This document shows positions 22,501-34,359 of a stretch of DNA of 64,000 nucleotides, one piece after another; within the stretch, counting starts at the first letter, position 1, and every line of letters begins with the position of its first letter. The notes below the pieces were generated by a model that was not told where the DNA came from, searched no databases, and saw only the letters and a list, made by a program, of their open reading frames with translations. The DNA is taken from NCBI GenBank assembly GCA_963662155.1, contig OY759271.1:36273027-36337026 (forward strand), given 5' to 3'. The position numbers and the translations under genes are program-made. Source of the stretch: Lamellibrachia columna. Taxonomy: Eukaryota; Annelida; Polychaeta; Sabellida; Siboglinidae.

Positions 22501-25500
22501 TGACTTTGCCGACATTCAGCTCCAGGCTGATGAACGTCCTGAAGATCTGTATCAGCGCTTAGTGGCCTTCGTTGAAGACAACATGCTCCAGCGAGGGAGT
22601 GTTATTCTTCACCATGGTGACGCCATAAATGTCGACGAAGAAATGACACCTTCGCTCGAAAACATGGTTGTGCTCACATGGTTGAGATTAATTAACGTGG
22701 CACTCCCAAAGCTCGTCAAGCAACGATACGGCACTGAACTGAGAGCTAGAACACTGGCGTCGATTAAGCCTGAAATTTCCCAGGCCCTAGACTCACTACT
22801 TGATGAAATCACTTCCGCCGATGATGCAAAGATCATGCGTACAGCTACGGCTCACTATCAACAGAACAAATTTGGGCAGAGACAGTCCTTCTCAAGGCGT
22901 CAACCATCTCCATTTTCTGCTCCAAGGCGGTCTACCAGTACAAAAGCATGTCCACTCTGCAAACAAGCTGGCCGCAGCAACGTGCAGCATTTCTTGAGCG
23001 AATGCCCATATCTTCCCGAACAAGATCGTCGCTACATGGCTAAGATCCGTCAAGTCACTGACGTACACGAAGAGGACGACGAGTATGAGTACAGCCATGA
23101 GCTCCATCAACCCGAAATCGTTGACCAGCCTACGTTAGGCCTCGCTACGGCACAACGCATCGACATACGTCAGTCGCCTTATCTGGACACGTTTTGTGGC
23201 CATCACACGGTCCGAGTCACCATCGACAGCGGTGCAACAGGCAACATGATCCGACATTCCACTGCTCTGAGACTCGGTTGTGAGATCAAGACCTCTTCTC
23301 AATCGGCTCATCAAGCTGATGGGACATCGCCCCTAGCCATAATTGGCGAGACTACAGTGCGTCTAACGCGCAAAAACCACACCTCGTTTTGTGGGTTAGT
23401 CGTGAAGAACTTGGATGTCGAAGTTCTAGCTGGCACTCCATTTATGGAAGTCAACGACGTGACCATACGTCCAGCTAAGAGAATCATCACGCTGTCTGAT
23501 GGCACGACTTACACGTATGGTACAACCGATGAATCTCTCAACCGACATGCAGTCCGATGCACCCACGTGTTGCGAGCGCCCCCCACCAATACCACGGTTT
23601 GGCCTGGCGAGTTCGTGGAAGTAAACCTCCCCACTGACTTATTTACTACGGACTCCACATTCGCTTTGGAGCCACGCCTTGACATTACAGACAACAAGTT
23701 CACACGAGACAGTGACCTGTGGCCACAACCGTCGCTCGTTACCAGCGTAGATGGCGTGGTACGTAGACCCAACCTGACAAACGCCACTCGCTTGCTGAAA
23801 CGAAACGAACACTTTTGCCAAATTCGAGACGTGTTTGTACCGGACGTTCCAACAAACACTCCCTTACGTTCTGACGTTATCAGTAAGGCCATAGACCTAC
23901 AACCTCGCAGATATACACCTGCCTCTGTCCAAATCGATCCGGACATGAAACTATCATCCGATGAACGTGCATCATTCCGCGCCATCATTGAAGAATACGA
24001 CGATGTATTTGACCCTAACTACACTGGCTATAACGGCCATGTTGGACCTTTCGAAGCGGTCGTAAACATGGGCCCTGTTCAACCACCTCAACGGAAAGGC
24101 CGCCTACCACAATACGCTCGAAATCAGCTCGTTGAGCTTCAGAGCAAATTCGACGAACTTGAGACGATGGGCGTTGTCGTCCGACCTGAGGATGTTCCTG
24201 TGAACGTCGAGTACCTCAATCCGTCGTTCCTCGTTAAGAAGCGAAACGGTGGACACTGATTAGTCACTGCATTCACAGACGTGGGACGCTATAGCAAACC
24301 ACAACCATCCCTGATGCCCGACGTTGATAGCACCCTGCGTAAAATCGCACAATGGAAGCACATCGCAATAACAGATTTATCGAATGCTTTCTATCAAATA
24401 CCACTCTCCCGTGAATCAATGAGATACTGCGGTGTCGTCACGCCGTTCCGCGGCGTACGCGTGTATGCACGCTCTGCAATGGGGATGCCCGGGTCAGAAA
24501 CTGCACTCGAAGAATTGCTATGTCGCATACTCGGAGATCTGTTGCAAGAAGGCAGTGTCGCTAAACTTGCAGACGACATCTACTGCGGCGGCAACACCAT
24601 TGTTGAACTTCAACAAAACGTCAAAAGGCTGTTACAATGCTTCGCCAACAGTGGTTTGCGACTATCAGCCACCAAGACAACGATTTTTCCGACGTCAACT
24701 ACCATTCTCGGTTGGATATGGAATATGGGTACCATTCGGGCGAGTCCTCACTCTGCCTTACTCGCACCTTTCGATAACGCAACTGGCGGACGCCAGTCTT
24801 CTGAACACATCGTTTGGACAGACTCGTTACGGAAGGCCTTCAAGCATGCACAGGACAGTCTACATACGAACAAGGCTATCACGTTGCCTCGACCCTCCGA
24901 CAAGCTATGGCTTGTGACCGATGGCTCCACCAAACAGTACGGACTAGGGGCTACCTTGTACGTGATGCGTGCTGGCAAATTGAAGCTGGCCGGATTCTTC
25001 AGTGCGAAATTACGCGGGCGACAAACTACGTGGCTGCCTTGCGAGATAGAGGCGTTATCCATTGCAGCCGCAGTGAAGCATTTCAGCCCGTACATCGTAC
25101 AGTCGAGTCACACTGCGTCTATCCTCACTGACAGCAAGCCTTGCGCACAAGCTCATGAAAAACTGTGTCGCGGCGAGTTCTCTGTGAGTCCGCGAGTCTC
25201 TACATTCTTGTCGGTAGTCAGCCGCTATCAGGCAACTGTCCAACACCTCGCCGGCTCAGCAAATGTCCCACCAGACTTTGCTAGTCGCAACGCACCGACA
25301 TGTCTCGAACAACAGTGTCAAGTATGCACCTTCGTCAGGCAAATGGAGGAGTCGGTTGTCCTGCAATGCGTCACTACCAAAGATGTGACATCTGGGAGGG
25401 CTCGACTTCCGTTCACCAGCAGATCAACGTGGCTAGCTATCCAAGCCGAATGCCCTGATTTGCGACGCACACTTTCACACCTCACACAAGGGACGCGACC

Positions 25501-26895
25501 ATCCAAGAAAATAACGAATGCCAAAGACGTCAAGCGATATCTAAACGTCGCATCCATCGCCCGTGATGGTCTGCTAGTCGTACGTCGTAACGATCCACTC
25601 AGCCCAGCACGAGATTGCATCATCGTTCCCCGCATGGTCCTTGACGAGCTAGTGACAGCACTACACATTCAACTGGACCATCCCTCATGTTACCAGTTGA
25701 AACAGGTCATGCATCGCTATCTGTACGCGTTGGACCTGGACAAAGCAATCGACACAGCGTCGCGTAGCTGTCACCAATGTGCCTCACTACGCGATACTCC
25801 ACACACGACTATCCCACAGTCTACAGGCAATCCTCCAGAGGTGGTAGGAATTTCCTATGCCGCAGACGTCATCAAACGTGAGAAACAACTCATCTTGGTC
25901 CTACGCGAGTGCGTAACGTCATACACTGCGTCGTGTTTAATCGATGACGAACGCCGCGACACACTACGAGACTCTCTGGTCAAGCTGTGCATTGGCTTAC
26001 GACCACTAGATGGGCCTCCTGCTGTCATACGCACTGACCCCGCCCCAGGGTTCGCTGCTCTCGTCAAGGACGCCCTGCTGTCCACGTATCGACTCACGAT
26101 TGAACTTGGACGCGTCAAGAACGTCAATAAAAATCCGGTTGCAGAAAAGGCTGTACGCGAGCTCGAGCATGAACTGTTACACCAACAACCCACAGGCGGG
26201 GCTGTCACGCAGCTTGTTCTATCTATTGCCACCGAAACCTCAACACTCGTATACGAAACAGGGGGTTTTCCGCCAGAGAGTTGTGGACCCAGCGAGACCA
26301 GTTCACAAACGAACAACTGCCGTTAACCGATTACGACCTCATTCGCCAGCAGCATTCTTTGCGAAATGCCAACCACGCTCCAAGTCAACTATCGAAGTCA
26401 CCCAGTCATACCGTATCCAAAGCACTAAATATTGATGTTGGTGACATTGTGTATCTGTACTGTGACCGAAACAAGTCACGTTCTCGGTGTCGGTACCTAG
26501 TAGTGAGTGTAGATGGGGTCTGGCTCAATGTCAGCAAATTCATCGGCAATCAATTGCGAGCCACCTCCTATCGAGTGAAACGGACGGAATGCTACAAGGT
26601 TGCTGCCCATACACTTGATCCGCCAACGGCGTATCAATACGGCGACTCGACGAATACGCCGACATATGACCCCACTCCAGAACCTCGATCGAGCATACAA
26701 ACACAGCTACTGAACCCTACCACACCTGACGACGCTCAGTCGGTACATCCGATTCCGGATGCGCAGACTCCGGTCGTTCCGGACGAGGAGAGGCAAGAGT
26801 CCGAAGATGAAGAGAACTTCCCCGCCGAGGAGCTTCCCCGTCGATCAACCAGAAGACGCAGACCTCCCGAGTATCTAAGCGACTTTGTCACTTAG
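22501..26895 (+). pseudogene. Gypsy-like element B: gag end, protease, RT, RNase H, integrase
   Basis: This begins inside a second element's gag (ADIQLQADERPEDLYQRL, then a Cys/His knuckle CPLCKQAGRSNVQHFLSEC). Next come protease IDSGATGNMI (about 23225), RT with [11 protein letters not shown] and catalytic [10 protein letters not shown] (about 24570), RNase H with [18 protein letters not shown] and LTDSKPC, and integrase with an H-H-C-C finger (about 25660-25790) and D, D, E residues in [15 protein letters not shown] and NPVAEKAV. Breaks: TGA at 24257-24259, about 30 residues missing between RT and RNase H (near 24740-24790), and a frameshift near 26270. The C-terminal frame ends at 26895. 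Confidence 0.85.
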
Positions 26896-28403
26896 ACTAT
26901 AATTGCAATAATATTATTGTATAGTTGCTTTCTCTATAATTAGTCATATATAGTATAAGGAGAAGAAAGAAGTCACGCCAATAGACGATCAATTATAATT
27001 CACGTCTATGGCTGTTTGTGGGTGACCCCGGCTCCCCGGGTCAAGGGCGCTCTCGCTCTTCGGGTTTGATTTCGGTTGGTCGTGTTTTCTTGTTCTGCAT
27101 TAAATGTTCATGTTACATCTTACTAGTGTCTGTTTGCAAGACTAAATATGCGTTCTTTATCACCCTAATGGCGCAACTGCCCACACTTATAACACAACTG
27201 CTGGGACCACCCTCACCCAAATTATTTATCAGTCTGGTAGCCATGACCATGTTCCATTAAGAACAAATGACAATGACAAATCTTCAAGTTAATTGGTTTC
27301 TGGTGTCATTGTCACTAGTTTATAATTCTCTGGTAGCCACCTCATCTTCATTGCTTTTGTTTGCCTTATATTGTAAATGATGATGGTGAGGAGGAAATAC
27401 ATTAACTTACTTACTCACTTACTTACATATGTTAGACAACTATTTTAACATGCTATATTCACACTATAAACATTACTACCCTATGTGTCTTGCAGTGGAT
27501 GCAACTGTTTCTGCCGTGCAATGAAATGCCGGCCAGTGGTACACACCCGCTTCACTGCAGTGAGCTGGCTTGTCGCTCTTGTTTATAGGGGGGTGATTAA
27601 TGATGTAACTCTATGATTTGTACAGGTGAACGCAAGTCTTGGCCCACTCCTGATTGTGGCCAGTCGTCTTTTAAGACGTCTTTTAAGTCGTCGTTTAAGT
27701 CTTATTTTGAGTCGTCTTTAGGGTCGTCTTTATTATTGTGTTTAATGCCATCTGTTCTTTCACATTTTATTGTTGTTCTTAACGCTCTTGCTTTTGGTTG
27801 TTTTTTGAACTTTCGGTTGACATTTTATACTTTGATGAGTTACCGAAGTTAGATCAGTAGTGCAAATTGTGCAAGGACTGAGAAACTTGGTTTTGTATAA
27901 TTTTAGTAGTTAAACTGTAATAAACGCAGTTTTATCAAATTTGCCTTACAGTGGTCTATTCTTAATTTAGGCATAAGCTTACCACCCACAGCTTACACAT
28001 ACTATCTTTGTCAAATCATACACGTTTTCGGCTGCTCAGATCTAGGTTATTATTTTCGATTCGTAGGTCTATTGGTTCAGTACATCATCATCGTAGATCT
28101 ATTCCATAACGGTATGTGTACATGGGTTTTATTCAGTTCAAGAATCAACAGGGTGTGACATTTAAAAATAATACACGTTGATGCTAGTATAATAAGTTTA
28201 ACAAGTTCCATAAACTGCATGTTGGCGTAAAAGACAGTCCTGCAAGCACACAGAGCTTCGACAGAGTTCATGGACTTGATACAGTGGGCGGCGATCGCTG
28301 TTGTTTAGTAGCTCCCTGGTGGCAGATATGGGAACACCTAACGCGCCTCGCGTACAGCGCGGTCCGAAGACCCCGACGACCGCGTTATAACGAGGCTCGA
28401 CTG
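26896..28403 (+). other. 3' non-coding end of element B and unassigned DNA
   Basis: After the stop is a polypurine-like tract (AAGGAGAAGAAAGAAG, about 26958) that could prime plus-strand synthesis, then a GC-richer stretch (27000-27070) that may be the start of a 3' LTR, not matched to 19741-19883. From about 27100 the DNA is non-coding apart from a Ser/Phe/Lys-rich chance frame at 27613-27852. The pogo-type right end closes the region. Confidence 0.45.
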
Positions 28404-28430
28404 TAATGTTATTTCAGTTCATTTCTGCAG

Positions 28431-28588
28431 TGGTCATGTTTGCCCACAGTGAGAGAAGTGGTGGAGAGACCACCCCAGTCCCTGCCAAGCCATGTATAGA
28501 CTGGAACCGCTACCCTACCCCCTCCGCGTCCATCACACACACGTCACGAAGCACCAACGGTCAGGACCTCAAACGCTTCCTCGAAGAG
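28431..28588 (+). CDS. NAGS: NAGS, first recognisable exon
   Basis: Ends at donor GTAAGT (28589) in phase 0 after RSTNGQDLKRFLEE, which joins VGTEAKEARYWLKQF in the next exon. This matches the human NAGS order (QAFLN...GEARHWLTQF). The Pro/Ser/Thr-rich part before it is the linker after the mitochondrial transit peptide. Three acceptors are possible (starts 28418, 28431, 28450) and the choice depends on the unknown upstream exon. The exon begins about 27 bp after a transposon end. Confidence 0.75.
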
Positions 28589-28792
28589 GTAAGTTCATTG
28601 TAAGCAAGCTTCTATTTTCCGGTGAGTCTGAGACTCCTTGTGACTCTCTACTTTAGAAGACGATAAAGTCGGTGTTAAATGGCTGATTCCAAGGGTCTAG
28701 CAGTCAACGCTGCCATTTTGAATCGGTGTTGGGTTGTACCTCGAATTGCTGGCGAATACAACATTCTTTGGATAATATATTTCAATGCATCA

Positions 28793-29275
28793 TATATGCA
28801 TCAACGTGGGATAGTGTAATTAGATATTTATAGCATGTGGCCTACTTGGTAGAACTGACGGGATATTAATACCGCCAAGTTGACCTCGGGAAACTCACGG
28901 AAGAATAACGCCGCCAGGTTGGGTTACGGCGATCGGAGGAAACTCACGGAAGAATAGCCGAGCCAAGTATGGTTACGGCAACGGCAAATATTGCGCATGC
29001 GCTGACGAGCTCTCGTAAGAGTAACCTCGCCGAATCGATTTACGTCTAACTAACTAAAATACTAAGAAACTAATGGTTCAGCCCGTACTCTAAGATTATG
29101 GGCAGGTTTAAAAATCGGTAAAGCACTTTTAATTTTTAGAAAATGTCAAATTTAGCATGTGTATTGACAATGAATATTATATTAGATTCATTATTTCCAT
29201 ACTAACATTTCAATTCATGCTTTGTGGTTTCATGTGTGCATTAGTTCACTTGATATGAATGATATTAGTTACGAA
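28793..29275 (+). repeat. Dispersed repeat, copy 1, with GATCGGAGGAAACTCACGG units
   Basis: About 480 bp nearly identical to 46009-46545. It contains a short tandem motif (GGTTACGGCGATCGGAGG with an ACTCACGGAAGAATA partner) and a conserved tail GGCAGGTTTAAAAATCGG. The two copies sit just inside the two ends of the 18-kb NAGS intron in the same orientation. Non-coding. Confidence 0.9.
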
Positions 29276-29489
29276 GTGGTTATTCTTCCGGTTGCCGTAA
29301 CCCAGATTCGGGTAGTTATTCGTCCGTGAATTGGGCCGCACATGCGCCATAAGCCTACTTCGCCAAAGCATAGCCACGCATGCGCAGGATCTACGCAGTT
29401 CGCAAAATGGAAGTTTCGAATGAGTTTGTAGGAATCAACGTTGGGGATAAATTTCCTTCTTTTTCTAAATTTTCCGACAAAATTAAACG

Positions 29490-29620
29490 GGTCTACGACT
29501 TTTCGTCTAACGACATTTGGTCTAATGCGACAATTCGTCTACTACGACATTTGGTCTAACGGGACAATTCGTCTACTACGACATTTGGTCTATCGGGACA
29601 ATTCGTCTACTACGAACCAC
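29490..29620. repeat. Short tandem repeat, 34-bp unit
   Basis: Three copies built from CGACATTTGGTCTA and GACAATTCGTCTACTA, two of them exactly 34 bp long. It is non-coding in function; the overlapping open frame at 29441-29713 is produced by the repeat. Confidence 0.85.
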
Positions 29621-31439
29621 ATTAGCGCATATCAATCACGTATGGAGATCACACGATGCACAAAGTTTTATAGTAGATGTACTATAAACACATATTCAGT
29701 GACTGTCATATAACGATAAAAACATTGATAAACTAAACGGAGATACATAGTACATCGGCTATATGGAAAACGAAAACACCGCGGTGCTCCCCGATATGAG
29801 TATGTCACAGTAGGACCAGGGATCATCGCAAAGTTTGGTGCAGTAAATGTCGGTGATTTTCGTTTAGTTTTCATTGTTTTATCACTGGGTAAGTGTTTAT
29901 TAGGGGTTTCATTGTGCGTCATGTAATCTCCGGATGCGCGGACAGTCGATTGATATGCACAATATTGGTAAACACAACTGTAACTAAATAAGCCAACGAG
30001 CTGTTACAACAAACTCCCCCTGCACGCATCCTTCACAATAATAAGCAATACAGCATTATTTATAATTGTTTAATGAAAAATAATAAATTAGGAAGGTATT
30101 GTTACGGTTAGTTGTTCGTTGTATGCCTTCCATATTAGTTCCGCATTAAGTATTTATTTGCATCTGATGATAACATTATTAAAATGTTTATTTTAAATTT
30201 GTTACACTTATTATTATGTATGTGATTGATGTTTTGAGAATAAAGATGTTTATCCAACTGCATCATACTTATTCTGCTGCCAGGTTGCGAGCTCATGAAA
30301 CACACAATAGACACAGTCCTATTCTGCTCCAAGCGGAGCTCACAAAGAGGCAATTGTAGCAGTTGAGGTTTCACTTTCAACTGCCTGAGTAATTATGTCC
30401 ACAACAGCATGAAAATCAGACCAGAGTATTTGGAGAAATTACGAATCGTTGATGTAGATCTGTATGCGTTGCCAAATTCAGCATGGTCCAACAGTTAAGC
30501 AAGTTTTCCAGCACTGTCCTACCCAGACATAATAAATTATTTGATATTTACTAAGAGTTTCTACACCATGGGTGAAGGCGTGGAAAAGCTTAGAGGCCTA
30601 CAATCAGTTGACGTCTGGTTGGATCAGCCATGTGGCGGTTTTCGTGGAAAAGGTGGAAGGACTGTGTGAAGAAAGATTTGGCGGGTTTGGGAGGAGAATG
30701 GAGAACAACAGCGAGGGATAGAGGGAGTGGTGACAGGTGGTGGGTACGGTAGTGAAGGGGAAGTTGACACCCAGTATCGATGCCAAGCTCAACCGGACTT
30801 CAGGAGGAAAGAGGAAAGCAACAACATAATACGTGCGTAATGTATAATAAATACTATGCACGTCATGTGTGTGAACATGTAAGTGTGTGCATATGAATAA
30901 TATACTGACCTCCTTTACCGCTTTCATTTTTTATAATTCATTCAGATCTTTAGAAATTGGAATGAGCCAAATGCAATAAAAAGTATTTTCCAGTTTAGTA
31001 GCTGCATGAATAATAAATTATTTGCATCAAACCGACTATGATGGCGCCAAGAAGTTCCAATCATACCGCTAGAAAATTACTTGCATAAACTAGCAAACAG
31101 AATCTGGTAAAAAAAATAGAATTCCGAGGAAAAAAGCCGGACCTGTCCCATTACCATAGGCCATGCATGGCTACTCCCACCGTTGGTAATGCACCGGCAG
31201 TCGTGTCTAATTACATTCTCACTGCAAATATAAAATGTACGTTCACAAAGCCATGCAATAGTTGTCATATGTAATAATTAAAAGATAGAAGATTAAAAGA
31301 TATGTGTAGTGATGTCGGTTTGTAATTCAAACTACGGCACGAAAACATTCCACTTCCCCGTTATCGCCCACGTTAACACAGTATAATTCAATTGGTTTGG
31401 TAATTTACCACTGGGCCATCATATCATTTATGGGTCCCG

Positions 31440-32390
31440 GATGGTTTGGCCCATGACGGGTTCGGCCCACGCCGATGGATGGTTCGGCCTAGTCGATTCG
31501 GCCCACGCAGACGGATGGTTCGGCCCATTTCACTGTCGCTATTGAAATCAGCGACGGTCGGTTCAGCCCACGGGCAACTGAATCAACTTGGGCCATTATA
31601 ACTAATATATACTAAAGGGTATGACACCACTCGCCTTTCAACATCCGTATCTGAGCTTTGCAATGCATAATCCGATTACTACGATCATACACACATGTCC
31701 AAATGAATAAGCTTTCACTATGCCTACTTTTGATTACACATATGTCTGTATTTCTTAACGAAAATATATATTTTAACGACTGCGCGCAGAAAAGTACATA
31801 CGACGAAATGTCATCACGTGACAACGCAGACACACTTTGTTACGGAAATAGTCGACGCAACAAAAAGCCAACGGCGTCTCTGTCTGACAGCTTCTACGTG
31901 CGGTTATATATGAATTACCAAAAGGTTATGTCTTCCGACGTCTTCATTGATAGATCAAAAATATAACCGCACGTAGAAGCTGTCAGACAGAGACGCTGCT
32001 GTCTCTTTGTTGGGTCGACTATTTCCGTAACGTGTGTTGCACCTCTCTTTCGTCTGCGTTGTCACGTGATGACATTTCGTCGTATGTACTTTTCTGCGCG
32101 CAGTCGTTAAAATATATATTTTCGTTAAGAAATACAGACATATGTGTAATCAAAAGTAGGTATAGTGAAAGCTTATTCATTTGGACATGTGTGTATGATC
32201 GTAGTAATCGGATTATGCATTGCAAAGCTCAGATACGGATGTTGAAAGGCGAGTGGTGTCATTCCATGTTGCATACCCTTTAGTATATATTAGTTATAAA
32301 GGCCCAAGTTGATTCAGTTGCCCGTGGTTCAGCCCACTCTGTCTAAGCGGCGGAAATCTAAGAATAGTCGTTTCGGCCCACGGCCTGAAT
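31440..32390. repeat. Foldback element: long palindrome with 51-bp loop
   Basis: Arm 31568-31909 is a near-perfect reverse complement of 31961-32327; the right arm has a few insertions of about 12-17 bp. The loop is 31910-31960. Outside the arms are several copies of GGTTCGGCCCA in slightly varied form (31440-31566 on the left, two on the right at 32327-32375). The similar 60-100-codon frames on the two arms are mirror images and not genes. In NAGS pre-mRNA this stretch would fold into a hairpin of about 340 bp. Confidence 0.9.
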
Positions 32391-32639
32391 CAATAAGAAA
32401 GACGCAGCGGCGGAAAGTATGATTGCGCACAGAAACATACGCACGCTAGTATAATAATAATGATCTGGAATTATTTATAGAAATATAACAATATAAATAA
32501 ATTAAAAGAAAGTGGTTGACATAACAAATAGGAAGAAGAAGAAGAACCAAATTCATGTAATTAATGTCTAATGGAAACGTCCACGAATAAAAGTAATAAC
32601 TATTTGAGTTTGTATTGTACCATAAGTAGTATATGTGCA

Positions 32640-32950
32640 ATTCTGACATCAAAAATGTGGAGCAATTTGCTTCATTCTGATTAGTCGAAATTTGAAATGG
32701 AGCGTTCTGATTGGTCGTGCGCTTATTACCGCCAGGTGAAATCCTCTATTATCGCTCAAATGTGGAGCACTTTCTGATTGGTCGAGAGCAGTTTCACCAC
32801 CGGGGCGCCACGTGTCATCCCCTATTATCGCCCCTGAGACACTGTTTTGCGGTAATATTGTCGCCAGGGGGCGCTACGCCTCGACACAATATCGATTTTA
32901 CGGTAACAGCGGAGCTACGCGTAGTCGCCGCCGGTGAGGTCGAGTTTTAC
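32640..32950. repeat. GC-rich block of degenerate 75-bp units
   Basis: Repeated blocks TCTGATTGGTCG and CCTCTATTATCGC or CCCCTATTATCGCC in two to three units, in an otherwise AT-rich intron. The local CpG content is visibly higher. The class is unknown; an old short DNA element is likely. A single arm of the 1851-2152 repeat family follows at 33015-33095. Confidence 0.55.
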
Positions 32951-33095
32951 TTGAGTTTGTTTTGTGAATTTTGATCGTTATAGGAATGTAAGAATTTTTT
33001 TTTGTAACGTAGTGTGTGTATATGTATGTAAGATATATGAGGAGAAGTTTGGCGGCTGTAGGTGGTCGTTTTCATTGTTAGGTCAGAAAGTAAAA

Positions 33096-34354
33096 GATCA
33101 CCTCTAAGTATTTCATGCATTAACAAAGTCGATACGTCGATACATTGTTTATGAAAACATGTCCATTTGTCTTAAACATGCTTCGACACAGTGCATGTTT
33201 TATGCAAAATAACAACACAAGTCCAGCGTAGATTGAAATAGGCCAAAGAATGACATTTAGATTTATTAATTAAGGAGCATGAAATTAGGCAAGCATACAC
33301 CATCAAAATAAGATACATCCAATAATCTCAGCAAGCATGCCGGCCCCCAAAAGGTGTTTACACATAATTAGTAAATCATGCCTATCAGCTACCCACTACC
33401 AGTACTATCTGTACCACTACTGACTTATATACAATTCACATGGTATCGGTGGGGGTCACTCCGCCGTGAATTAACCATACACATACATGTACAAACAGAA
33501 AGGCTGGGGTACTCGATCTCCCAGCCAAACATGGTAAATGAAAATAGTGGGCTAACCACCCAACATTCTTGAACAATTCATAATGAACATTATGGAAACA
33601 CAACACACAATGTATAAAGGTGTTACATATCTAGACATTAGTCAACCAATAACTACTAAAACATCAGACCGAGAGGTAGGGCCAAACAGCCACACAAATG
33701 TACTCGTAAAAAGTACCCGCACTAAAAACCCTGTGTACACTACTGAAAACTTAGTGGAGGGAAAAGCGTTAATGCAGAACCTCGTGTACCAAACTATAAC
33801 AGGGAAAAGCGTCAAAAAAATTCAAAAACTTTGTGAACTACCTCTCTGTCTACAGTGTTTCACAGTGTATCCCTACATAATGCACCACTTGATTTATTAG
33901 ATAAAACTCGGTAACAACTGTTAACACAATATTAGGGAGGGAGGGTGGGATTTTTCAAACGCATCGGAATAAACCGAACAACAAAACTGATCTTGCAATA
34001 AAATCAACAAATTCAGCGATAACGAATAATCAGTAACAATAGAAATTCGGAAATATTTGCAGCGCAAAGGTCTCACAACGACACAAGCTAACTTGGAAAT
34101 CGAGTGAGGCTGGCTCTAGGTCACGTGGTTGGTGTATCCATACGCGTGAGCGAGTAATTAGGCCAATACTCTCTCTACCATAAAAGGTCTAACCTCAAAT
34201 CGCCTTCATTGCCTTGTCATCTCGCATAAAATCCTTTATGCGCCGCTGTCACATAAATTCATTTGTTCTTCTTTCCATGTATTGGTATGTTTGTGCATCC
34301 ATTTTGATTATCTATTACAAAGTCATCTATTATGTCTATCTATATTTTCACGTG
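33096..34354. other. Unassigned intron DNA
   Basis: AT-rich. A 105-codon open frame at 33583-33900 has no recognisable domain and no splice or promoter support. No repeat was identified. Confidence 0.4.
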
Positions 34355-34359
34355 GTGGG

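Larger units (their letters stand above)
17427..28403. mobile_element. Pair of pogo/Tigger-type inverted ends bracketing 11 kb
   Basis: The left end CAGTCGCGCCTCGTTATTAC (17427) and the right end, reverse complement CAGTCGAGCCTCGTTATAAC (ending 28403), are near-identical inverted ends preceded and followed by TA. Both continue into related AACGCGGTCG and GGACCCCGA-like blocks. No transposase is visible between them. The interval is mostly a gypsy retrotransposon (about 19741-27000) and an inverted repeat, so it could be one old element swollen by insertions, or two independent small elements. Confidence 0.5.

Noticed and set aside
22562..26326. Element B as a BEL/Pao retrotransposon
   Set aside because: The order protease, RT, RNase H, integrase is shared by both groups, but the RT and integrase wording looked closer to divergent gypsy-type elements. 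Not fully settled without a tree.
29490..29620. CRISPR array
   Set aside because: Contiguous 34-bp tandem units without spacers; a minisatellite-like piece of an animal repeat.
31658..32283. Frames of 60-100 codons on both strands of the palindrome as a conserved duplicated gene
   Set aside because: They are the same sequence read from the two arms; similarity is structural and not evidence of coding.
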